DNA of 58,479 nt, taken from contig CAKTNS010000011.1 of the NCBI GenBank assembly GCA_934589225.1, positions 1 to 58,479 on the forward strand, read 5' to 3'. Numbering within the stretch: position 1 is the first letter of the stretch; the number at the start of each line of letters is the position of its first letter. The DNA is from an uncultured Oscillospiraceae bacterium. GTDB lineage: Bacteria; Bacillota; Clostridia; Oscillospirales; Oscillospiraceae. A program made the position numbers and the translations under genes. Below the pieces are notes generated by a model. That model did not search any database. It had not been told where the DNA came from and was given only the letters and a program-made list of their open reading frames with translations. Below, piece by piece: positions 49,419 to 57,337 of the stretch.

Positions 49419-50076
49419 TCTATCAGGAGGAGGACTTCCTCCAATTATCCGGATTGCAGCATTTCCGGTTTTGCAGGCGGCAATGGGCGCTCATCCACAT
49501 TGAGCACCAATGGGCGGAGAATTTCCGTACCGTCGATGGAATGCTGCTCCATGAACACGCCCACGATCCATCCTTCCAGGAAAGCCGGGGAGACCGGTTC
49601 ATCACCCGGGGCGTCAGCGTCTATTCCGGGGAATTGGGCGTGTCCGGCCAGTGCGATGTAGTAGAATACCACCGGGGTGCCGCGGGCATTCCCCTCCAGG
49701 GAAAGGAGGGTCTGTGGCAGCCCTACCCGGTGGAATACAAGCGGGGCAGTCCCCGGGAGGACAGCAGCGACGCCTTGCAGCTGTGCGCCCAGGCCATGTG
49801 CCTGGAGGCCATGCTGTGCTGCGACATTCCGGAGGGGGCGGTGTATTACGGCGAGATACGCCGCAGACAAAAGGTGACGTTTACTCAGGAGTGCGCTGTC
49901 AGGTCCGGACGCTGCTGGCGGAAATGCACGAGCTCTACCGGCGGGGCTATACCCCCAAGGTCAAGCCCTCAAAAAGCTGCAATGCCTGCTCTTTGAAGGA
50001 GCTGTGCCTGCCAAGGCTGATGAAAACAAAACCCGTATCCGACTACCTGAAGGCCGCAATGGAGGAAACACCATGA
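49415..50076 (+). pseudogene. cas4: Cas4 nuclease with a -1 frameshift
   Basis: Cas4 trims prespacers and helps select the PAM during adaptation. The first frame (GTG at 49415, overlapping the cas7 stop) encodes FLQLSGLQHFRFCRRQWALIHIE (first Fe-S cysteine), GVSGQCDVVEYH and PVEYKRGS (the RecB-like nuclease core, catalytic Asp, Glu and Lys). At about 49889-49892 the frame must shift by -1 to continue as RCQVRTLLAEMHELYRRGY and SKSCNACSLKELCLPR, with the three remaining Fe-S cysteines. One base, probably a G in GAG-GTG, is missing. As written, the first frame ends at 49996 without the cysteine cluster. True mutation or sequencing error cannot be told apart here. Confidence 0.88.
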
Positions 50077-51104
50077 AGCAGCTTTTGAACACCCTGTTTG
50101 TAACATCCGAGGATATTTACTTATCCCTGGAGGGAGAAAATGTCCTGGCAAACCGGGACCGGGAGGTGGTTGCCCGGTACCAGCTGCACACGCTGCAAGC
50201 CATTGTCAGCTTTTCTTACTCCGGGGCCTCTCCGGCCCTGATGGGGGCCTGCGCCGAAAGAGGCATCGGGCTGGCATTCTGCACGCCCAGAGGACGTTTT
50301 TTGGCCCGGGTCGGAGGAGAAAACAACGGAAATGTCCTGCTCCGCCGGGAACAATACCGCATTGCCGACGATTTGGAGCGGAGCTGCCGCATTGCCCGCA
50401 ATATGATTTTCGGAAAGCTCTCCAACAGCGCCTCCAGCCTTCAGCGGACTCTCCGGGATCATGGGCCCCGGGTGGAGGGCAGCGGCCTGGAAAACGCGGT
50501 CCAAAAGCTTCTGGAGCTGCGGCCCCTGGTGCTGGAGACGGAGGACCCAGATGCCCTGCGGGGCCTGGAGGGCCTGGGAGCAACGGCGTATTTTGGTGTC
50601 TTTGACCATCTGCTTCTGAACCGGAAGGAAGCCTTTTTCTTCCACGGCAGAAATCGCCGCCCGCCTCTGGACCGGGTCAACGCCATGCTGTCCTTTGCCT
50701 ATAGCCTGCTGGCCCACGACTGCGCCAGCGGCCTGGAAAGCGTGGGCCTGGACCCCTATGTGGGCTTCCTCCACCGGGATCGCCCGGGAAGGACCTCCCT
50801 GGCCCTGGACCTGATGGAGGAACTGCGGCCCTGTATGGCAGACCGGTTCGTTTTGACCCTGGTCAATAACCGTGTCATCCGGCCGGAGGACTTTGAGACG
50901 CAGGACAGCGGCGCAGTGCTTCTTACCGACAGCGGCCGGAAGAAATTTTTAAAGGCCTGGCAGGAGCGGAAGCGGGACACCATGACGCACCCCTATCTGA
51001 ACGAAAAAACAAACTGGGGCATGGTCCCCTACGTCCAGGCGCTTCTGCTGGCACGGTTCATTCGGGGCGATCTGGACGGGTATCCACCGTTTTTATGGAA
51101 GTGA
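50073..51104 (+). CDS. cas1: Cas1 integrase, type I-C
   Basis: 343 residues, catalytic subunit of the Cas1-Cas2 spacer integrase. The N-terminal beta domain begins LLNTLFVTSEDIYLSLEGENV. The catalytic part shows the metal triad: Glu in LEGLGATAYFGVF, His in VGFLHRDRPGRTSL and Asp in LALDLMEELRP. The ATG at 50073 has GGAGGAAACACC-type spacing upstream and overlaps the cas4 stop as ATGA. It looks intact, so adaptation is compromised only at Cas4. Confidence 0.96.
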   Translation: MKQLLNTLFVTSEDIYLSLEGENVLANRDREVVARYQLHTLQAIVSFSYSGASPALMGACAERGIGLAFCTPRGRFLARVGGENNGNVLLRREQYRIADDLERSCRIARNMIFGKLSNSASSLQRTLRDHGPRVEGSGLENAVQKLLELRPLVLETEDPDALRGLEGLGATAYFGVFDHLLLNRKEAFFFHGRNRRPPLDRVNAMLSFAYSLLAHDCASGLESVGLDPYVGFLHRDRPGRTSLALDLMEELRPCMADRFVLTLVNNRVIRPEDFETQDSGAVLLTDSGRKKFLKAWQERKRDTMTHPYLNEKTNWGMVPYVQALLLARFIRGDLDGYPPFLWK

Positions 51105-51107
51105 GCC

Positions 51108-51398
51108 ATGTTCGTACTAATTACCTATGATGTAAACACAGAGGATGCCGCCGGGCGGCGCAGGCTGCGGAAAATTGCGAAACAGTGCATCAATTACGGC
51201 CAACGTGTGCAAAACAGCGTCTTTGAGTGCGTCCTGGACGCAGCCCAGCTGCGTGCCCTGGAAGCAAAGCTGGTGGCGACCATGGACCAGGAAAAGGACA
51301 GCCTGCGGTTTTATAACCTGGGGAACAACTATTCCGAAAAAATCCGCCATTACGGCATCAAACCAGGCTACGACCCCGCCGACCCCCTGATCCTCTGA
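51108..51398 (+). CDS. cas2: Cas2, type I-C
   Basis: 96 residues. Ferredoxin-like Cas2, the scaffold of the Cas1-Cas2 integrase. Typical start MFVLITYDVNTEDAAGRRRLRKIAKQC (Asp in ITYDV), then GQRVQNSVFECVLD and the C-terminal strand. It begins 4 bases after cas1, as is usual. The array leader follows. Confidence 0.95.
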   Translation: MFVLITYDVNTEDAAGRRRLRKIAKQCINYGQRVQNSVFECVLDAAQLRALEAKLVATMDQEKDSLRFYNLGNNYSEKIRHYGIKPGYDPADPLIL

Positions 51399-51575
51399 CC
51401 CCCTGTGCGAAGCGGAAGTACCCATGGATCCCCGGGACCTTCGCACCCCCTTTGCCCCAAAAAACCGGGGCCTCGACCTGACCTGCCCCTCCAAAATCTG
51501 GGTCGAGCTCCCAAAAAGCAAAAATATTTAGCGCAAAGATACAAAACAGAACCATCTTTTTTGTATACTTTTGCT
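51399..51575 (+). promoter_or_regulatory. CRISPR leader
   Basis: 177 bp between cas2 and the first repeat, turning AT-rich over its last 60 bases, with a possible -10 (TATACT, 51564-51569) directly before the array. No good -35 is visible. It is the leader because the repeats beside it are uniform while those at the other end are degenerate. Confidence 0.75.
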
Positions 51576-53356
51576 GTCATCCCCCACACGGGGGATGTGG
51601 ATTGAAATTCCCCAATCTGCAAGTCCAGGTTTTTCTCGATGAGTCATCCCCCACACGGGGGATGTGGATTGAAATGATTTCCGGCAAGCGGGTTGTCTCA
51701 ATGTCAAACGTCATCCCCCACACGGGGGATGTGGATTGAAATAATCTGGGCCGGAACTGCGAACTTATCAAAAAGTCATCCCCCACACGGGGGATGTGGA
51801 TTGAAATCGTCTTCTGTCGGTCATGCTCCGCATCGCCGTTAGTCATCCCCCACACGGGGGATGTGGATTGAAATTTGACGGCTCCATCCGTGCCAGTGTA
51901 AACGGGAGTGTCATCCCCCACACGGGGGATGTGGATTGAAATTCAATTACGACGGTGTTCCGGTTCAGCGCTTCAAGTCATCCCCCACACGGGGGATGTG
52001 GATTGAAATGATTTCCGGCAAGCGGGTTGTCTCAATGTCAAACGTCATCCCCCACACGGGGGATGTGGATTGAAATACCTTGTATTCGGAAGACATGGCC
52101 TCACGGTAACCGTCATCCCCCACACGGGGGATGTGGATTGAAATTTGCCATATGGCCTTTTTGATGGCTAGACGCTCCGTCATCCCCCACACGGGGGATG
52201 TGGATTGAAATTATCGCAAACAAACGTATTGAACGTCTGGAAAAAGTCATCCCCCACACGGGGGATGTGGATTGAAATCTACGTCCCCTGGTCGTTTGGC
52301 AACCTGAACAAGTCATCCCCCACACGGGGGATGTGGATTGAAATTGTAGCAGGTATGCTACAATAAGGGAGCGCAAAGGTCATCCCCCACACGGGGGATG
52401 TGGATTGAAATTTTCTTCTTCCAGCCGTTCAGGCTGCCCAGGATGTCATCCCCCACACGGGGGATGTGGATTGAAATAACTCCCCCTCGGCCTTCCGGGC
52501 GATGTGCGGGTCGTGTCATCCCCCACACGGGGGATATGGATTGAAATAAATAGACCCTGTAGCAGTATCTTGTGCTACGCCGTCATCCCCCACACGGGGG
52601 ATGTGGATTGAAATCCCTTTTAAAAAGCTTAACAGCGACCTAGGATGGAGTCATCCCCCACACGGGGGATGTGGATTGAAATAACGAGGCAAAACGCCGT
52701 AACATCGACATTGAAGAAGTCATCCCCCACACGGGGGATGTGGATTGAAATAACCCCTCTTTGCCCACGTAATGGATTATAAAATCGTCATCCCCCACAC
52801 GGGGGATGTGGATTGAAATGCCCATCTGCTGCGAACCGGCCCCTCCGGCCGCGTCTTCCCCCGCATGGGGGATGTGGATTGAAATTGGGCCAAGGAGCTG
52901 TTGGTCTCCCCTACCGCGTCGTCATCCCCCACATGGGGGATGTGGATTGAAATACTCCTGAAGCAGCTTCCGGCACTGTAGATGTTGTCATCCCCCACAT
53001 GGGGGATGTGGATTGGAATGCCGCCTGTTCCATTGGGCTGTCTCCCGGTTGTGGTCATCCCCCACACGGGGGATGTGGATTGAAATACCGCAGAGCAGAA
53101 AAACCTGGCATTTCAGATGCAGTCATCCCCCACGCGGGGGATGTGGATTGAAATTACGCCCCCCAGGAGCCCATGAGCAAGCCCGCCGGTCATCCCCCAC
53201 ACGGGGGATGTGAATTGAAATGACGTAATACTTGCCAACCCGGAATCGCTAGGACAGTCATCCCCCACATGGGGAATGTGGATTGAAATGATCAGCTTGT
53301 TTGCCTTGTAATCGGAGTCGTCCAAGTCATCCCCCACGGGGGATGTGGATCGAAAT
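51576..53356 (+). CRISPR. Type I-C CRISPR array, 27 repeats and 26 spacers
   Basis: The repeat is 33 bp: it opens GTCATCCCCCACACGGGGG, continues with AT, and ends GTGGATTGAAAT, with an inner palindrome. Spacers are about 32-37 bp. Repeats start at 51576, 51643, 51710, 51775, 51842, 51910, 51977, 52044, 52112, 52179, 52246, 52312, 52379, 52445, 52515, 52582, 52650, 52719, 52787, 52853, 52921, 52987, 53054, 53122, 53189, 53257 and 53326. The repeat at 52515 and most of those from 52853 on carry substitutions; the last (53326-53356) has also lost two bases. Spacers 2 (51676-51709) and 7 (52010-52043) are identical. Transcription runs away from cas2. Confidence 0.98.
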
Positions 53357-53390
53357 AATAAATTGTGGTAGTCTTTTGACCGCGCCACTT

Positions 53391-53411
53391 GTAATCACGC
53401 AATAACCACCC
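53391..53411 (+). repeat. Degraded IS66-type end beside the array
   Basis: GTAATCACGCAATAACCACC resembles the start of 21639 onward (GTAAGCGCTCAATAACCACC). Probably a relic of an IS66-type end; weak on its own. Confidence 0.4.
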
Positions 53412-53464
53412 GACTATAAAGGGGCTGCCTCGCTAAAAGTCAGCCTTCCCCCAAAAATACATAG

Positions 53465-53489
53465 ACCCGGCTCTTGCAGGGAGCCGGGT
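53465..53489. terminator. Terminator-like hairpin after the CRISPR array
   Basis: A 9-bp stem, ACCCGGCTC with GAGCCGGGT, and a 7-base loop. On the plus strand TTTCGG follows. It may end the array transcript, which would run about 110 bases past the last repeat. Confidence 0.5.
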
Positions 53490-53834
53490 TTCGGCGTATT
53501 ATCAGCGCCTGTACGCAAAGAAAACAGAGGCCAACGCCACATTTGTCAAAAGAAAATGGCACCATAAGTCCGGGCTGCAAAAGGCCAGACAAGGTGCGCT
53601 ACCACGTTCCGCATTGTAGGAACAATGGGCGCAAAGGTAGAACGTTGCAGCGAAACCGTAGGGAACGGCCTATGTGCCGTTCCGGGGATGTTGCGAATAT
53701 AATCTGTGCGGATGAAGGCAATCACCCCCAACATGTCATTCCGAGCGGAGTGAAATGGAGTGGAGGAGTCTTCCCAAGCAGCAAGCTTTACCTTGTGAAA
53801 GCCCTTTTTCCGGCGAGGTCGATTCTTTTTCTGG
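53490..53834. repeat. Gene-free stretch with palindromic repeats
   Basis: 53650-53690 holds the agcgaaaccgtagggaacgg / gccgttccgg hairpin family. 53730-53800 holds one arm of the TGTCATTCCGAGCG element (with cttcccaagcagcaagctttaccttgtg split over it). No gene is supported between the array and the CooC-like gene. Confidence 0.65.
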
Positions 53835-54608
53835 TTATTGGGTCAAAAACCGGGCCATTTCACTGATTGGAGCAATTGTCATTTGAAGCTCTGTACCAGT
53901 GAGACCTGCAAGACCAAGATCGTGATCCAGCGGCATTCTTCCAATAATGGCTCCATGTTTACCGACTTCCTCTTCCATCAGCTGCGCAGTTTCTTCAGTC
54001 ACCTTATTCAGGCAGAACCAGATGGGCTTGCCGATGCTCGTGCTTAAATCCGCAATTTTGGCAGACAGCCGCAGGGATTCAAAGGATGGGTCTACGATCA
54101 TCAGAATGCCGTCCACGGAGTTATCCGTACCCCTGCCAAAATGCTCCACACCGGCTTCCATATCCAGCAGCGCAATTTCATCCTCCGCAAGGGTCAGATG
54201 AGCAACAAACTGCTCCAGAATGCTGTTCATGGTACAGGCGCAGCCCTCATTGGCTTTGTGAATCTTTCCGCTGGACATGAGCTTTACGCCGTCTTTTTCA
54301 CTGTAATATTCCTCCGGAATATCTGCCATAGTAAAATCCTCGGAGAAAAACTTCTTGGCAAAGGCAGAAAGCTTCATAGCGTCCAGAATGCCAGAGGTCA
54401 TCATGGTTTTGAAGGCTTTATCCTTGCCTCCAAAATATTCGGTGAAATCTCTGGGCAGCTCGACACCCAACTGACGGTGCAGACCGAAATTGGATTCATC
54501 GGAGTCCACTACCAGCACCTTTTTCCCCATGCGCGCCAATTCTTTTGCAAGGAGCGTCGTCACGGTGCTTTTTCCGCAGCCGCCCTTGCCACATACGGTT
54601 ATTTTCAT
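53835..54608 (-). CDS. CooC-type nickel-insertion ATPase, copy 1
   Basis: 257 residues of the SIMIBI/MinD-type ATPases. The P-loop is CGKGGCGKST (deviant Walker A), followed by LVVDSDESNFGLHRQLG. A CxC pair, EGCACTM (Cys123, Cys125), matches the nickel-binding cysteines of CooC. DMEAGVEHFGRGTDNSVD is the typical switch II block. CooC delivers nickel to carbon-monoxide dehydrogenase, so a CODH or related Ni enzyme is expected elsewhere in the genome. The ATG at 54608 has GGAGG 7 nt upstream and overlaps the preceding stop as TGATG. Confidence 0.88.
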   Translation of the reverse strand: MKITVCGKGGCGKSTVTTLLAKELARMGKKVLVVDSDESNFGLHRQLGVELPRDFTEYFGGKDKAFKTMMTSGILDAMKLSAFAKKFFSEDFTMADIPEEYYSEKDGVKLMSSGKIHKANEGCACTMNSILEQFVAHLTLAEDEIALLDMEAGVEHFGRGTDNSVDGILMIVDPSFESLRLSAKIADLSTSIGKPIWFCLNKVTEETAQLMEEEVGKHGAIIGRMPLDHDLGLAGLTGTELQMTIAPISEMARFLTQ

Positions 54609-54850
54609 CAAAATTCCTCCCATGTCTTGAGAATCTCTAAAATTGTTTCTTCGTAATCGTCGCCAAACTCCTCACTACGCCCCGCGATGCGAACATTGCT
54701 CTGTGCGCCCCGCTCTGGTTCGGGAAATTCCCAAATATGATAGTGAAGCCCACGATGGTCAAATTCAATACTGCCGCAGTCGTCCTCTTCCAAGTATTGA
54801 AAGGGAAGATGACGGCCTTTCAGAAATTGTTGAATCCCGGCTAAACGCAT
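54608..54850 (-). CDS. Small conserved-looking protein between CooC genes
   Basis: 80 residues, acidic, not recognised. It starts MRLAGIQQFLKGRHLPFQYLEEDDCGSIEF and contains HYHIWEFPE and GDDYEETILEILKTWEEF. The fold looks like a small alpha/beta domain without metal-binding cysteine clusters. Its start lies inside the end of the zinc-ribbon gene, and its stop overlaps the CooC start, so it is translationally coupled to both. A role in nickel-enzyme maturation is only inferred from this position. Confidence 0.75.
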   Translation of the reverse strand: MRLAGIQQFLKGRHLPFQYLEEDDCGSIEFDHRGLHYHIWEFPEPERGAQSNVRIAGRSEEFGDDYEETILEILKTWEEF

Positions 54851-55020
54851 TTCAAATCACCAATGGGTGTGGACTGTTCAATGATATTGCCGCATGCGGT
54901 GCAGACCGAATCGGTGCAGACCACACCGTCCTTGACAAACACCTCAACACAGTCTCCACATTGTGGACATTCCACTTCCAGAATTGTGATGGCGTTTCTG
55001 GCTTCCTGACAGTTGATCAT
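54841..55020 (-). CDS. Small zinc-ribbon/rubredoxin-like protein, 59 residues
   Basis: Too short for routine gene calls, but well supported. It has an ATG at 55020 with GGAGTACAGAA upstream, 59 codons, and a TAG inside the start region of the next gene. The sequence carries eight cysteines, including CPQCGDC and, 16 residues on, CTDSVCTACG: two CxxC-type knuckles that should bind zinc or iron. It starts 12 bases after the second CooC-like gene and is in the same operon. It could be a metal donor or redox partner for the ATPases. Not recognised as a named family. Confidence 0.75.
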   Translation of the reverse strand: MINCQEARNAITILEVECPQCGDCVEVFVKDGVVCTDSVCTACGNIIEQSTPIGDLKCV

Positions 55021-55032
55021 TTCTGTACTCCT

Positions 55033-55803
55033 TTACAGTCCGATGTTCTGTAAAATTTGCACCAATGCCGTCCGGACAGGGGAATCCTCCGGCAGCTGAA
55101 CCGTGGGTTTTCCGTCGCAATCATAGCGATAAACCTCATCGCTCTGAGGTACCACGCCAAACAGGTGCAGCCCTTGCTTCAGAATTTCGTCCATCGTGCC
55201 GGCATCCAGTTTGCCATCCGGCGCGCGGTTTACAATCAATCCCATCTGCTCGGGCTTGAGGTTCAGCTCCCGCATCAGTGCCGCGATCCGTCCCGCCGCC
55301 TGAACGCCCCGGCGGGAACAGTCGCTGACCAGAATTGCCACATCCATGGCGGGAAGCAGGCCACGGCTAATATGCTCCATGCCCGCTTCGTTGTCCACCA
55401 CAAGATAAGGGTAGTTGGCTTGCAGACGCTGAATTTGGGTCTGCACCAATCCATTCACAAAGCAATAGCAGCCCTGGCCCTGGGTGCGGCCCATGACCAT
55501 CAGGTCAAAATTCTTTTCCTCTGTGATGGCATCCTCCAGCCGCATTTGCAGGTAGTCACCCTTGGACATGCCCGCAGGGATGGGAGAATTTAGCGCCATT
55601 CCTGCCCGTTCGATTTCCTCCCGGATTTCTCCCAGGGTGGGCGGAGCTTCCACACCCAGCACTTCATTCAGATTGGAATTGGCATCCGCATCTACCGCAA
55701 GAATGGGTGTTTTGCCGTTCTCACACAGATATTGAATCATCAGACCGGTCAGCGTGGTTTTTCCGACGCCGCCCTTTCCGGCTACAGCAATAATCTTCGC
55801 CAT
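55033..55803 (-). CDS. CooC-type nickel-insertion ATPase, copy 2
   Basis: 256 residues. P-loop AGKGGVGKTT with the signature lysine, VDADANSNLNEVLG, and the CxC nickel pair GCYCFVNG at Cys112 and Cys114, the same spacing and positions known for CooC. VDNEAGMEHISRGLL is switch II. First gene of the minus-strand operon, divergent from a TetR regulator. Two CooC paralogues in one operon suggest either two target enzymes or a heterodimer. Confidence 0.92.
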   Translation of the reverse strand: MAKIIAVAGKGGVGKTTLTGLMIQYLCENGKTPILAVDADANSNLNEVLGVEAPPTLGEIREEIERAGMALNSPIPAGMSKGDYLQMRLEDAITEEKNFDLMVMGRTQGQGCYCFVNGLVQTQIQRLQANYPYLVVDNEAGMEHISRGLLPAMDVAILVSDCSRRGVQAAGRIAALMRELNLKPEQMGLIVNRAPDGKLDAGTMDEILKQGLHLFGVVPQSDEVYRYDCDGKPTVQLPEDSPVRTALVQILQNIGL

Positions 55804-55840
55804 GGTTTCCTCCTCATGTTGTTAATTGATAGACATCCTG

Positions 55841-55889
55841 TTGACTTTTTGTTTCAATATCATTATACTGATTGTCAGCAGATTCACAA
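55841..55889. promoter_or_regulatory. Overlapping divergent promoters of the cooC operon and tetR
   Basis: Plus strand: TTGACT (55841-55846), 17 nt, TATACT (55864-55869), for tetR. Minus strand: TTGTGA (55884-55889), 16 nt, TATAAT (55862-55867), for cooC. The two -10 boxes overlap, so one bound repressor could silence both. An imperfect inverted repeat (CTGATTGT...ACAATAATCAG, 55868-55896) is a possible TetR site. Confidence 0.65.
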
Positions 55890-55957
55890 TAATCAGATTC
55901 CGGAAGCTGTGCAGAAACGAAACAGTTTCCAGAATCTGTCGAGGAAGGTGTACTATT

Positions 55958-56536
55958 TTGCAGCGAAAAGAAATCAATGCCAAAGACCGCCGGACAAGGT
56001 ATACGCGCAATGTCATTCGGGAGGCTCTGATGGGGCTTTTGCGGATCAAGCCCTATTCCAAAATTACCGTGACAGAGCTCTGCCGTCTGGCAGACATCAA
56101 CCGAGGAACCTTTTACATCCACTACTTTGATGTAGATGATGTGCTGGACGACATTTTGACGGAATCTTTCTCGGATGTGAGCCAAACAATCGGTCATGTA
56201 CTCTGTCCCCAAAAAGAAACCTGCACCTATCCGTTTTGCCAGAAGGTACAGGAGAATAAAGAGCTTTGGCCCCTGTTTATGGATGAGACTGTCTCGGCAA
56301 GGATCATAAAAAAGCTGGCGGACAAAAGCAAGGAATGCTTTGTCGGTTATCTGATGCAGCACAGCGATTTGACCTTTGAACAGGCAGAGAGCATTTTCTA
56401 TTTCCAGATTCACGGCTGTCTGACCATTAACCGGCTGATGCTTCAGAACAATTGCCGGGACTGGCACAAGGTCCAACAGACCATTGACCGGTTCATTCGG
56501 GCAGGCTTACAGGAGTTTTTACAGGATGAAGAATAA
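55958..56536 (+). CDS. TetR family transcriptional regulator
   Basis: 192 residues. The N-terminal TetR helix-turn-helix is clear: RYTRNVIREALMGLLRIKPYSKITVTELCRLADINRGTFYIHYFDVDDVLDDI (residues about 15-65). The ligand-binding part has a Cys-containing segment (CPQKETCTYPFC) which may sense metal or redox state. The start is a TTG at 55958 with GAGGAAGG 9 nt upstream; the upstream open frame does not look coding. It faces the cooC operon and is probably its regulator. The next gene overlaps its end. Confidence 0.88.
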   Translation: MQRKEINAKDRRTRYTRNVIREALMGLLRIKPYSKITVTELCRLADINRGTFYIHYFDVDDVLDDILTESFSDVSQTIGHVLCPQKETCTYPFCQKVQENKELWPLFMDETVSARIIKKLADKSKECFVGYLMQHSDLTFEQAESIFYFQIHGCLTINRLMLQNNCRDWHKVQQTIDRFIRAGLQEFLQDEE

Positions 56537-57134
56537 TAGACAGTTTGAATTGATGCGCTCTGCCGCCAGACAGAAATTGGAATGCGCAGATCCTGTTCAG
56601 CTTTCCGCACTGACCGGACTGTGCTGGGATGGAAGGACATTTGACACGGAAACCTTCGGAATCCCCATTCGGATCAGTTGGCCGGAATGTCAGATTTCTC
56701 CGGCGCTGGAGATGTGGCACGACCTGACAATTTTGCAGTATCTGGCAAATACGAAAGGAACGACGCTCATGGGGAAATTCCTTACCCTGAGCGAATTTCA
56801 CTCCGGCGGTTTGGCAAGAGGGGCAAGCTTTGACCGGGATCATGACCGCATCATCAGGCGGATTGGTCTGCATGACCCTCAGACGATCCGGGAAGCCGCC
56901 GCGAAGCTGGGTGGAACGGAACTGCACGAAAAATCTGATTTGTCCTTTTTGTTTTCCTTTCTGCCCCGCATTCCGATAAAGTTTAATTTGTGGCTGCCGG
57001 ACGAAGAATTCCCTGCATCCGGAAAAATCCTTTTCGATGCTTCCGCAGAAAACGATCTGCAAATAGAAGCCGCCGGAACAGCAGCGGAAATTTGTCTTTC
57101 ACTCTTGGAAAGAGTTATAGAACAGCAGAACTGA
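56526..57134 (+). CDS. DUF3786 family protein
   Basis: 202 residues. The pattern WDGRTFDTETFGIPIRISWPECQISPALEMWHDLTILQYLANTKGT, followed by GKFLTLSEFHSGGLARG and PRIPIKFNLWLPDEEFPASGKILFDASAENDL, is that of DUF3786 proteins of anaerobes, often found near genes for corrinoid/CODH chemistry. No catalytic residues are established. The start at 56526 overlaps the tetR stop region by 11 bases, with AGGAG upstream; an earlier frame start at 56484 is less likely. It belongs with tetR and, by proximity, with the cooC operon. Confidence 0.8.
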   Translation: MKNNRQFELMRSAARQKLECADPVQLSALTGLCWDGRTFDTETFGIPIRISWPECQISPALEMWHDLTILQYLANTKGTTLMGKFLTLSEFHSGGLARGASFDRDHDRIIRRIGLHDPQTIREAAAKLGGTELHEKSDLSFLFSFLPRIPIKFNLWLPDEEFPASGKILFDASAENDLQIEAAGTAAEICLSLLERVIEQQN

Positions 57135-57145
57135 TACATTCCCGC

Positions 57146-57337
57146 ATGAATAATCCACGGCAATTGCATGAGTTACCGGACCGGCTAGAGTACCTGGAAG
57201 ATGGACAGCAGCAGAGTAAGGTACGGCATAAGTTAAAAGAAATTTTGGTGATCGTACTGTTTGCAACACTGGCAAATGCAGCCGGTTGGGTTGAAATAAC
57301 AATGTTTGCAGATTATCATCATGATTATTTATTGTGA
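57146..57337 (+). pseudogene. ISAs1-family transposase, N-terminal fragment
   Basis: 63 residues: LPDRLEYLEDGQQQSKVRHKLKEILVIVLFATLANAAGWVEI is the N-terminal domain of ISAs1 (H-repeat-type) transposases. It then stops (FADYHHDYLL*) and runs into the palindromic repeats. The DDE catalytic part is missing, so it is a dead fragment. Full-length ISAs1 transposases are about 370 residues. Confidence 0.8.

Noticed and set aside
51577..53388. Several minus-strand frames with repeated FQSTSPVWGMT-type residues
   Set aside because: These are translations of the CRISPR repeats and spacers, not proteins.
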